From contig BEIM01000023.1 in the NCBI GenBank assembly GCA_002898995.1, positions 1 to 15,644 of the forward strand: a DNA stretch of 15,644 bases. The letters are read 5' to 3'. The notes under the pieces were generated by a model, which saw only the letters and a program-made list of their open reading frames with translations, did no database searches and had not been told where the DNA came from. A program made the translations under genes and the position numbers. Source of the stretch: a bacterium HR36. Lineage in GTDB: Bacteria > Planctomycetota > Planctomycetia > Gemmatales > HRBIN36. This document shows, in pieces, positions 7,701 through 14,520 of this stretch. Positions within the stretch are counted from its first letter, which is position 1. Each line of letters starts with the position of its first letter.

Positions 7701-8459
7701 ATGGCAAAACCGCAGCGCTCGAGACGTAGGCCTAAAGCGAATGAGCCAGCGCAAAAGCACCGCTGCCGCGAACCGCTCACTGAAGACAACGGTACACGCG
7801 CGACGCCGCAGGAGAAGCTACAGCCAAACGAGGAAGCTGGAAGGGAAACGGAGGCGACGTCATCACCACATGCCGGTGGCGCCGCCAACAACGCACCGAC
7901 GGACGGTCAGACGTTGCGTTTGGAATGGTGGGAAGCCGACCAGCTAGAGCCGCATCCGCAGAATTGGCGGCGGCACCCAGTCCGGCAAAAAGAGGCATTT
8001 GTGCAGCTGTTCCGGGAAGTCGGTTGGGCCGGCGCTTTGCTGTACAATGAACGCACCGGGCACCTGCTGGATGGCCATTTGCGTAAGGAATTGTGTCGCG
8101 GGCAGCGCGTACCCGTTCTGGTGGGGAACTGGTCGGCCGATCAAGAACGCAAAATCTTGGCGCTGCTCGATCCGCTGGCGGCGCTGGCTGAGCCTGACCC
8201 CGACCGCTGGCAGGAGTTACTGCGTGCATTAGCGGATGTGGATGCGTCCTTGGCGGTGGCGCTCGATGCTTTCGCGCAGCAGTGCCGTCTCCCATTGCCC
8301 GCAGAAACCCTCGAGGCCGCAGACACTCTCCGCCAGGCCGCCTGCTTGCCGCCAGCACGGTTTGAGGTGATCGTGGAATGTGAGGATGAGGCCAAGCAGC
8401 GGCAGGTTTACGAGCGCTTGACCGCCGAAGGATACCGTTGTCGCGTACTGACTTTCTGA
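7701..8459 (+). CDS. ParB/sulfiredoxin-like domain protein, phage-type
   Basis: A 252-residue protein. Residues 1-70 are basic and low-complexity, probably disordered. Residues about 72-155 match the ParB N-terminal/Srx-like domain: HPQNWRRHPVRQ (85-96), EVGWAGALLYNERTGHLLDG (106-125), then H126 and R128 of the DGHLRKE nucleotide-binding loop. The last part (about 220-252, FEVIVECEDE to GYRCRVLTF) looks like a small beta-alpha-beta module often seen at the end of phage-borne ParB-like proteins. No ParB-type helix-turn-helix is visible, so chromosome segregation is unlikely. ParB-like domains can bind or hydrolyse CTP/ATP or act as nucleases; the activity here is unknown. The frame is open to 7611, but the ATG at 7701 has a strong AGGAGG site (about 7688-7693). 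It is the first gene of a four-gene operon, 18 bp before the next. Confidence 0.75.
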   Translation: MAKPQRSRRRPKANEPAQKHRCREPLTEDNGTRATPQEKLQPNEEAGRETEATSSPHAGGAANNAPTDGQTLRLEWWEADQLEPHPQNWRRHPVRQKEAFVQLFREVGWAGALLYNERTGHLLDGHLRKELCRGQRVPVLVGNWSADQERKILALLDPLAALAEPDPDRWQELLRALADVDASLAVALDAFAQQCRLPLPAETLEAADTLRQAACLPPARFEVIVECEDEAKQRQVYERLTAEGYRCRVLTF

Positions 8460-8477
8460 GCCAATGGGAGGTCGCCC

Positions 8478-9584
8478 ATGCGGATTCAAGTGCAACATGT
8501 GAGCCGGATCCTGGAGAGTTTCCGCGTCGCGCAGGTGCGGGGTATGTTTGATTTGCCACCGCGAACGGAACACTGCGAGGCTTTTGAGGCGGAGCTGCCA
8601 CTGGAAGAGCTTCCCTGGCAGATCGGGGCGATCGTCGGGCCGAGCGGCTCGGGAAAGACGACGCTGGGGCGTGCGCTATTCGGCGTGGAAGCCTATGTCG
8701 CTGGCTATCCTTGGCCAGAAAATGCAGCTATTGTGGATGCGTTTCCTCCGCAATATAGCACCCGCGAGATTGTGCAGGCGCTGTCGGCAGTAGGGTTTTC
8801 CTCGCCCCCGCACTGGCTGAAGCGCTATAGTGAATTATCCGCAGGGCAGCAGTTTCGCTGCGACCTGGCGCGGGCACTCTTAGACGACAGGCCCGTCGTG
8901 GTAATGGATGAGTTTAGCAGCCTGGTGGATCGGCGGGCGGCGCAAGTATGCTGTGCCAGCGTGGCCCGCGCCTTGCGCAAACGAGGCCGACCAAAACTCA
9001 TCGCCCTGACCTGCCACCGCGATATCCTTAGCTGGCTGTGTCCCGATTGGGTGTACGACACAGGACAACATCGGTTTTTTCGTCCGCAGCGCCGCTGCCG
9101 ACCCGCCGTTTCCCTGGAAATCTACCGTGCTGCGCGCGAATGCTGGGCCATGTTTAGCCCGCATCACTATTTGAGCAGCGAGTTGCACCACGCCGCTCGC
9201 TGTTTCGTCGCCTGCTGGGATGGGGAACCGGTTGCCTTTACCAGCTATTTACCGCTCTATGGGCGACGCGGAGCGCGGCGCGAGCATCGCACGGTAGTGC
9301 TGCCGGATTACCAAGGCCTGGGAATCGGTAACGCCCTGAGTAACTGGCTGGGCGCCTGGCTCAAAGCCCAGGGTCAGCGCTTTTATTCGGTCACCAGCCA
9401 TCCCGCGATGATCCGCAGTCGGGTGCGCAGTGGGCAGTGGAAGTTGCTGCGTTTCGGTCATGCGTCGCCGGCGCGTTGGCCATCGGCTTCCGTAGGACGC
9501 GTGACCGCCACCTTTTTGTACATCGGACCTGCCATTACGGAGTCGCCCCATGCCTCGGCGAAAACACACATCGCAGTCGAGTGA
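8478..9584 (+). CDS. ABC-type ATPase fused to a GNAT (Mom-like) acyltransferase domain
   Basis: A 368-residue two-domain protein. The N-terminal half is a soluble ABC ATPase: Walker A GPSGSGKTT (54-62), signature LSAGQ (120-124), Walker B VVVMDEF (140-146) and switch His H180 in LTCH. It has no membrane segment and no permease neighbour, so transport is unlikely. The C-terminal half (about 215-350) is a GNAT fold with the acetyl-CoA loop PDYQGLGIG (276-284). In front of it is WxMFSPHHYLS (223-233), a pattern resembling the substrate-binding region of Mom-type DNA-modifying GNATs of phage Mu and relatives. TSHP (306-309) follows the loop. The start ATG at 8478 has GGGAGG at 8464-8469. The 3' end overlaps the next gene by 35 bp. 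The DNA-modification role is inference from the Mom resemblance and the packaging neighbours; both active sites look complete. Confidence 0.8.
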   Translation: MRIQVQHVSRILESFRVAQVRGMFDLPPRTEHCEAFEAELPLEELPWQIGAIVGPSGSGKTTLGRALFGVEAYVAGYPWPENAAIVDAFPPQYSTREIVQALSAVGFSSPPHWLKRYSELSAGQQFRCDLARALLDDRPVVVMDEFSSLVDRRAAQVCCASVARALRKRGRPKLIALTCHRDILSWLCPDWVYDTGQHRFFRPQRRCRPAVSLEIYRAARECWAMFSPHHYLSSELHHAARCFVACWDGEPVAFTSYLPLYGRRGARREHRTVVLPDYQGLGIGNALSNWLGAWLKAQGQRFYSVTSHPAMIRSRVRSGQWKLLRFGHASPARWPSASVGRVTATFLYIGPAITESPHASAKTHIAVE

Positions 9585-10176
9585 ACCGGCCTCGCCGGCA
9601 CGGTCTGGCAAACGGCCTGTGGCACCGCCAGCGGCAGAAACCTCTCCTGGCCCGGGTAGCCCTCCTGGAGAGACCTTGAGCGCGCCGCCTGCCAAGCCTG
9701 CGGAGCTGGGCACGCGGACCGGTTCCCAATCCCGCCCTGCCTCGGCCCGTCAGGAACTGGCACGCCAGGTCCTGGAATTACGCTTGGCCGGCTTCACTTA
9801 TCAGGAAATACGCCACCTGCTTGGGCTGAAATCCGATTGGCAAGTCTGGCTCTTGCAGCGGCGGGCACTCAAGCAGTTTGACCAGGAGGAATACGGCCAG
9901 GTGCGGCAACTGGAATGGGCGCGGCTGGATCGCCTGATTCGCGGGCTATGGCGCAAAGCCATGCAGGGAGATTTGCCGACGCTCGATCGGCTGATCAAGC
10001 TGTTGCATCAGCGGGAACGCTATGTGCGGCAATGGGCCAAACAGGCCAAGAGCGCGGCCATTCCGCGGATGACCCTGTTCCAAGCCCTGGCGGCGGACCG
10101 CCAGCTCGAAGCCTGGCTGCAGCACTGTCGCCCGAAATCCACCCAAGATGTGCCCCTCCCGGAGCCAAACCCATGA
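9550..10176 (+). CDS. Small terminase-like DNA-binding protein
   Basis: A 208-residue protein with a Pro/Ala/Ser-rich, probably disordered N-terminus (1-65). A helix-turn-helix region follows at about 70-108 (ELRLAGFTYQEIRHLLGL and a second helix), then a helical segment at 120-165 with the pattern LDRLIRGLWRKAMQGDLPTL. A GDxxxxxRLIxLxxRRxRY-like arrangement of this kind is typical of small-terminase-like proteins next to phage large terminases. In phage these recognise the packaging site on DNA and form a ring that loads the large subunit. The ATG at 9550 lies within the end of the ABC-GNAT gene (35-bp overlap). The stop at 10174-10176 overlaps the start of the large terminase in an ATGA junction, so translation is coupled. 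The assignment rests on domain pattern and position rather than strong sequence identity. Confidence 0.7.
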   Translation: MPRRKHTSQSSEPASPARSGKRPVAPPAAETSPGPGSPPGETLSAPPAKPAELGTRTGSQSRPASARQELARQVLELRLAGFTYQEIRHLLGLKSDWQVWLLQRRALKQFDQEEYGQVRQLEWARLDRLIRGLWRKAMQGDLPTLDRLIKLLHQRERYVRQWAKQAKSAAIPRMTLFQALAADRQLEAWLQHCRPKSTQDVPLPEPNP

Positions 10177-11759
10177 AAGATGGCTGCTTTGTTGAGCTTC
10201 TCGAAACCCGCAAATGTCGCCGGTGCCTCCAGTATTTCCTGTGGCACTACACGCACATTTACGATGCGCAAAGTGGCGAGTGGATCCGCTTTCATTTGTG
10301 GCCGGCACAATGGCACGTCGCCGATGCGCTCGTCCGCCATCGCCAGATCGTGATTCTGAAAGCGCGGCAGCTGGGATTGTCCTGGCTGGTACTGGGTTAC
10401 GCGCTGTGGCGCATGCTCTTTCATCCTGCAGCTACGGTGTTGCTTTTTTCGCGCCGGCAGGAAGAAGCGGAGTATTTGTTGGGCGAAGAACGTTTGCGGG
10501 GAATGTTCCGCCGGTTGCCCACATGGATGCAGCTCCCAGAAGCCTTACGCCAAGCCGCGAATTGCTGGGTGCTGGCCAATGGTTCGGTGGCGCGAGCTTT
10601 CCCCAGCAACGCCGGCGATAGTTACACCGCCACCTTGGCCATTCTCGACGAAGCCGACCTGGTGCCCAACTTCGACTGCCTCCTGCGTAGTGTTAAGCCG
10701 ACCATAGACGGAGGCGGCCAAATCATCGTGCTGTCGCGGGTCAATAAAGCCCAGCCCGGCAGCCCATTCCAGCGCCTGTATCGTGAGGCCAAGACCGGGC
10801 GCACTTCCTGGCATCCGATTTTCCTCCCTTGGAACGCTCGTCCCGACCGCTCCCCCGAATGGTACGCGGCTATTCGCCAGGATATCCTCGCTCGCACCGG
10901 CGCTCTCGACGAACTCTACGAACAGTATCCCAGCTGCGACACCGAAGCTCTCGCTCCCCGTCAAGCGGAAAAACGCTTTCCTTTAGGTTGGTTGCAAGCA
11001 TGTTTCCAAGAGTTGTCCCCTCTGCACGATTTGGCACCATCCTATACTCGCCGGGGAGACATGGGACAAGACGAAACAACGCAGCGTGACGGGCCCGTTC
11101 ATGACAACGGTCATGCTCCGCTCGCTTCGCAAAAGGAGCTGGCTCAGCTTTTGGCAGCTGTCGGGCCACAACTTACTGTGTATCGCCTGCCACAGGTCGG
11201 TCGCCGCTATGTCCTCGGCGCCGATCCCGCCGAGGGAAATCCGCAAAGCGACAGCTCGGCGGCAATTGTTTTCGACGCGGACGGTGCGGAGGAAGTAGCC
11301 GTATTGAACGGCCGCTTTGAGCCAGCCGTTTTTGCTCAGCATCTGGCTCAGCTGGCCACGCTTTATAATGCCGCAGCCATCTTAGTGGAACGCAAGCAGC
11401 ATGGGCATGCCGTGCTGCTGTGGCTGCGTGAGCATGCCACCCAGTTGCCGCAGGATCGGCCTAGACCGTACCTGCTCGCCGGTACCGATGGCCGGCTCGG
11501 TTGGTTGACGACGAGCAACAGTAAAGCCGCCTTATTGACGCACCTAGCCGACCAGCTGCGCCAACGCCGCTGTATTCTCCATCACCGCCCCACCTTGGAA
11601 CAACTTGCCAACCTGGATGGGGCTACGCTTCGCGCACCTGCCGGCCAAGCCGACGATTTAGCCATTGCCTTCGCCCTTGCCGTTTCCGCAGCGTCTCAAC
11701 TGCTTGGGCCGGCTGCCACGATCCGGGCTGGCGGCCAGACTACTTTTGCTCTGCCTTGA
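10173..11759 (+). CDS. Phage-type large terminase (ATPase and nuclease)
   Basis: The 528-residue protein carries both halves of a DNA-packaging motor. The ATPase has a deviant Walker A, KARQLGLSW (63-71), of the kind common in terminases where the usual GKS lysine is absent and K63 leads the motif. Its Walker B is LAILDEAD (155-162) and the coupling motif IIVLSRV (184-190). The C-terminal RNase H-like nuclease shows the three acidic clusters: GADPAEG (D351), VERKQHG (E406) and ADDLAIAF (D494/D495). It therefore appears catalytically complete. The frame is open upstream to 9915 within the small-terminase gene, but the ATG at 10173, in an ATGA overlap with that gene's stop, gives the sensible start with a GGAG site about 10 nt before it. 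No portal, protease or capsid gene follows; the next gene is a tRNA on the other strand. Confidence 0.88.
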   Translation: MKDGCFVELLETRKCRRCLQYFLWHYTHIYDAQSGEWIRFHLWPAQWHVADALVRHRQIVILKARQLGLSWLVLGYALWRMLFHPAATVLLFSRRQEEAEYLLGEERLRGMFRRLPTWMQLPEALRQAANCWVLANGSVARAFPSNAGDSYTATLAILDEADLVPNFDCLLRSVKPTIDGGGQIIVLSRVNKAQPGSPFQRLYREAKTGRTSWHPIFLPWNARPDRSPEWYAAIRQDILARTGALDELYEQYPSCDTEALAPRQAEKRFPLGWLQACFQELSPLHDLAPSYTRRGDMGQDETTQRDGPVHDNGHAPLASQKELAQLLAAVGPQLTVYRLPQVGRRYVLGADPAEGNPQSDSSAAIVFDADGAEEVAVLNGRFEPAVFAQHLAQLATLYNAAAILVERKQHGHAVLLWLREHATQLPQDRPRPYLLAGTDGRLGWLTTSNSKAALLTHLADQLRQRRCILHHRPTLEQLANLDGATLRAPAGQADDLAIAFALAVSAASQLLGPAATIRAGGQTTFALP

Positions 11760-11860
11760 ACCATGCTTCGCCGCGAGAGCACCAGTTGCGGCCAGGTGTT
11801 TTAGTCCACGCGGACACAGCCTTGTCGGCCTTACCCCATGCACCATTCCCCGCCGCCAAA

Positions 11861-11933
11861 TGGAGCCGACCGGGCTCGAACCGGCAACCTCCGGCTTGCA
11901 AAGCCGGCGCTCTCCCAATTGAGCTACGGCCCC
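11861..11933 (-). tRNA. tRNA-Ala(TGC)
   Basis: The minus strand folds into a complete 73-nt cloverleaf. It has a 7-bp acceptor stem with the alanine identity pair G3-U70, a D arm, and an anticodon stem CCGGC/GCCGG enclosing loop TTTGCAA with anticodon TGC. The T arm carries TTCGAGC, and the discriminator base is A. The CCA end is not encoded. The 3' end faces the terminase operon, 101 bp beyond its last stop codon. Confidence 0.97.
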
Positions 11934-12011
11934 CACGTGACCCAGTGCCATTTCGGCTTGAGAAGCGGCCACGGAATAGTTCATCCCCGGGCCCAATGCA
12001 CGCTTCGCCCC

Positions 12012-12020
12012 ATTATACCA
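12012..12020 (-). promoter_or_regulatory. Extended -10 promoter, probably of tRNA-Ala
   Basis: The minus strand reads TGGTATAAT, a perfect -10 hexamer (complement 12012-12017) with the TGn extension. Upstream there is only a weak T-rich -35 region. Transcription would start near 12005, about 70 nt before the mature 5' end of the tRNA, and runs into it. Confidence 0.6.
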
Positions 12021-12051
12021 GGCCGATCCGTTCGCGAAAATGACATCGGGC

Positions 12052-13076
12052 TCAGTCCGCTTCCAGCAACCCCAGTTTCCAGGGAATCTGGCCATAGGGC
12101 AATCCTTGTCGCTCGCGGTCAAGCACGCCCTGGAACACGAAGCGAAGCGAGTGCGGGTCAATTTCCATCCGTTCGTCAATCCCCGCACGGATCAGTTCGC
12201 CGTGGCTGATCGAATCTGTCCAGTGCCTGGGTTGGGTAACGTTGCGCAGCGACGCAAAGGCATCATCTTTGGAGGCGGCCAGCGCTTGCCAGGGGCCTTC
12301 GAGCTTCTCGGCGACATAGGCCTTATAGTAGCGCCAGCCCGGGCCGTTCTGCGCTTCCACGATGGTCAAGCATGGCCACCGCGAACCCTGTACACGTGGC
12401 TGGCTTCGAAAATATCCCCCTGCAACGCCAGGACGGGCTGCGACCAACCTTGGGGGAATTTGTCCAACGGCGCTTCGGCCCGCCACATCTTGCCATCCAG
12501 TGAGGTGAAGAACAAATGTGCATGGTGGTCATCGCAAATGGTCCAGAAATCGAGCCAGGCCCTCGCCTCGGCTGGTTTGCTGACCTCCAACGGGGTAAGG
12601 CGACTCCAAGCTTGCGGGTCATCCACACGTGCAGCCACCGCGAAGGCAGGTCGGTAATTCGGCTGCCACTTCTTGTCCGCCGCCTGGCAAATCAGATACC
12701 AGCGGCGATGCGGTCGGAAGTAGAACACCTGCGGGGCGCAGAAATATCCTTCGTGATTGGGCAGGAGCTTCGGCTGAGCTTGACCTGCCTCGTTCCAGTC
12801 GCGGAAGGTGAAATAAGCAATCGCGTGGCTGCGTTGCTGGCCACGCACGGTGCAGAAGAGATGCCACTGCCCTTCATGGAAAACGACCGAGGGATCTTTG
12901 AACGCGTACACGTGTTCGCCGTCGAGCGGGCAGGGTCGCAAGAGTGGTGGCGAAGCTCTCCAGCGAAACGTTTTCGGCAGTTGGCCCGGTGGACTTCCGC
13001 ACGTATGCCCCAGAAGCATCAACGTTGCCGAAACCCACATCGCCCCTTTTGCAAACCAGCTTGGCCCATCGGTCAT
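12052..13076 (-). pseudogene. Secreted GH62-type alpha-L-arabinofuranosidase, frameshifted
   Basis: Reads as one five-bladed beta-propeller enzyme split over two frames. The first part (13076 to a TGA at 12366-12368, 236 residues) has a hydrophobic secretion-like N-terminus (residues 12-26). It holds the catalytic-base region AFKDPSVVFHEGQWHLF (58-74), APQVFYFRPHRRWYLI (114-129) and DFWTICDD (176-183). The frame breaks right after EASHVYRVRGGHA. One base added there restores LTIVEAQNGPGWRYYKAY, then WTDSISHGELIR, which carries the expected general acid Glu, and a normal end PWKLGLLEAD at 12052. The combined length is about 340 residues, right for family GH62, which removes arabinose from xylan. 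Without correction the product lacks the acid residue and the last blades. The ATG at 13076 has GGAGG 7 nt upstream. Either a recent pseudogene or a single-base sequence error. GH62 is best known from fungi and actinobacteria. Confidence 0.82.
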
Positions 13077-13148
13077 GATTTACCTCCGATGTGACACTCA
13101 GACAGTTCGGCAATGCGCATGCTGAGCGGCCCAAAGCAGGGATCGGTC

Positions 13149-13200
13149 ACACAATGTAGCTCTCGCGCCGCACAGGCAGGTCCCTCGGGCAACATTGTAT
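13149..13200. repeat. Imperfect inverted repeat upstream of the GH62 gene
   Basis: ACACAATGTAGCTC (13149-13162) on the plus strand is matched at 11 of 14 positions by ATACAATGTTGCCC on the minus strand (13187-13200), 24 nt away. The minus-strand copy overlaps the candidate -10 element TACAAT of the GH62 gene, so an operator role is possible. Confidence 0.35.
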
Positions 13201-13514
13201 CTACTCACCGTGCCCATCAAAGCACTTGTGGCAATCAGCTCGCTTGTGAAGCAACTCCAGAAGCAGCGGGTGCCAGCCCCCCGTCTTAGGTTACAAGCGT
13301 TTGCCTGGCAGAAAAGTAATGGCCCACCGCCGGCCACGCCCACCGCTGTGGGGAAATGACGGACTATTAGGGCCGAGCAACTCCGATTTAGCTGCCTCCC
13401 GCAGGTGCCGTCGCAAAAAAGGCGGGAAGTGAGTGAGCCAATAGAACTTGAATGTGATTGAATTGGCCAGTTCGTCATGGGAATCTTTTCTGAGCACCCA
13501 GGTTGACTTTGGTC

Positions 13515-13542
13515 TTGAAAAAGTGCGGAAACTTGGTAAACT
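13515..13542 (+). promoter_or_regulatory. Candidate promoter of the repeat-protein gene
   Basis: TTGAAA (13515-13520) and TAAACT (13537-13542) are spaced by 16 nt in the AT-rich stretch before the gene. The start codon follows 29 nt after the -10, with AAAAAGGAG (13555-13563) as ribosome binding site. The matches are moderate. Confidence 0.4.
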
Positions 13543-13571
13543 CAAGCAATAAGTCAAAAAGGAGCGAATAC

Positions 13572-14357
13572 ATGCCCCGACGAGAACCAGCGAGACTGCA
13601 TCTGGAGCGACTGGAAGAGCGATGTCAACCTGCAGGCACTGTGAGCGTAGTCCAAGTTGGCGGTATTGTGCGCCTGCTCGGAGATGCCGCAGACAACGCC
13701 GTGGCCCTGGAGGCCACCGGCGCCAATGACTTAACCATCACCGGCCTGGCCGGTACTTCAATCAGCGGGCCTACTTCGGTCAGCGGTGTGGCACGCGTCT
13801 ATTTTGAACTGGGCGACGGCAATGACAGTGCCACCGTGGAGGCACCTGTACCTTTTGACGGCCAAATCGTGGCACGGGCCTCCAAAGGGAGCGACAGTTT
13901 CAGCATTGGCAACGGCCAGTACAACGGCAGCATCGTCGTTCTTGAAGGTAATGGGAACGATGCCATTGAGTTGCAATCTGGCACGTTTAATGGCGCGATT
14001 ATCCTGTGGGGAAACTCCGGGAACGATACGCTGACGGTAGGCTCCAGTTCTTTTGCTCGGCGTTTTGAATTCAGTGGCGGGCACGGTGCTGACAGTGTGA
14101 CGCTGGATTCTTCCACTTTTGCCGATCGCGTGGTGCTCCATACCGACGATGGCAATGACTTGCTGACGATTACCAGCAGCAGCTTCAGTACCTTCGCGCT
14201 GTTTGATTTGGGGTCTAGCAACGACAAGGCGAACCTGGACACGGTCACCTTTCCAACGGGCAAGCCACGCAGTGTCATTCTCGGCAACTTGGGCGTAGAC
14301 ACCATTACGCAAACTGGCGTATCGGGCTCGTTAATCGTCCTCGGATTCTTCCCCTAA
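13572..14357 (+). CDS. Planctomycete surface protein with 22-residue solenoid repeats
   Basis: A 261-residue protein opening with basic residues and LHLERLEERCQPAG (9-22), a leader typical of planctomycete exported or surface proteins. The rest is repetitive. Units beginning G-N-D or a close variant start at residues 106, 128, 150, 172, 194 and 216, exactly 22 apart. Outlying units start near 83 and 241. The consensus is GNDxhxhxSSxFxxxhxhxxxx, where h is hydrophobic. This predicts a beta-helix or RTX-like solenoid with Asp/Asn on turns; classical GGxGxDxLx calcium-binding repeats are only partly matched. No catalytic motif or membrane segment is seen. The ATG at 13572 with AAAAAGGAG before it is preferred over the in-frame TTG at 13503, which would put the leader 23 residues inside. 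It is a stand-alone gene, divergent from the GH62 gene. Function unknown; adhesion or cell-envelope structure is inference. Confidence 0.85.
   Translation: MPRREPARLHLERLEERCQPAGTVSVVQVGGIVRLLGDAADNAVALEATGANDLTITGLAGTSISGPTSVSGVARVYFELGDGNDSATVEAPVPFDGQIVARASKGSDSFSIGNGQYNGSIVVLEGNGNDAIELQSGTFNGAIILWGNSGNDTLTVGSSSFARRFEFSGGHGADSVTLDSSTFADRVVLHTDDGNDLLTITSSSFSTFALFDLGSSNDKANLDTVTFPTGKPRSVILGNLGVDTITQTGVSGSLIVLGFFP
13887..14282 (+). repeat. Six tandem 66-bp coding repeats
   Basis: The coding units for the 22-residue repeats (residues 106-237) are tandem 66-bp steps. The five from 13887 to 14216 are exact in length, and the sixth (from 14217) is followed by a 3-residue expansion before the last partial unit. 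Nucleotide identity between units is low, so the repeat is old and conserved mainly at the protein level. Confidence 0.75.
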
Positions 14358-14520
14358 TGCAAGGCCTCGCCTGGCGGATTTCGTGGCAAACTAGCGATGG
14401 TTTTTAGCGTGGCGACGAAGAAGTGTCATCGCGGGCGGCGCCTTTGTCAGCCCGAGCCGGCACTTACATTATGAACAGTTCTGCGGCCTAGGCTGAGTCG
14501 AAGAATGCCCTGGGGGTTGG

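Larger units (their letters stand above)
13077..13571. other. Divergent intergenic region between the GH62 gene and the repeat-protein gene
   Basis: These 495 bases hold no recognisable gene; the short minus-strand frames (13098-13557) show no domain or plausible start. On the minus strand TACAAT (complement 13194-13199) with TTGATG 15 nt before it (complement 13215-13220) is a weak promoter candidate for the GH62 gene. The 14-mers at 13149-13162 and 13187-13200 form an imperfect inverted repeat, 11 of 14 matching, centred on ACAATGT. On the plus strand the AT-rich end contains the promoter candidate for the repeat protein. Confidence 0.4.

Noticed and set aside
7777..8601. A 274-codon minus-strand frame across the ParB-like gene
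   Set aside because: Pro/Arg/Ala-rich shadow without domain features; the plus-strand frame has the ParB-like domain and a strong ribosome binding site.
9915..10172. N-terminal extension of the large terminase frame to 9915
   Set aside because: It would overlap the small-terminase gene by more than 250 bp and is low-complexity; the ATGA junction at 10173 is a clear coupled start.
11658..12209. Several overlapping frames on both strands around 11660-12209, some with phrases such as AVAQLGERRLCKPEVAGSSPVG
   Set aside because: They are translations across the tRNA-Ala gene, a well-known source of false proteins; the tRNA cloverleaf explains the region.
12516..13094. A 192-codon plus-strand frame opposite the GH62 gene
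   Set aside because: The minus strand shows clear GH62 motifs on both sides of the frameshift; the plus frame is a shadow.
13098..13557. Two minus-strand frames of 126 and 88 codons in the gap before the repeat-protein gene
   Set aside because: Cys/Ser/Arg-rich with no recognisable domain, and one overlaps the plausible promoter of the plus-strand gene.
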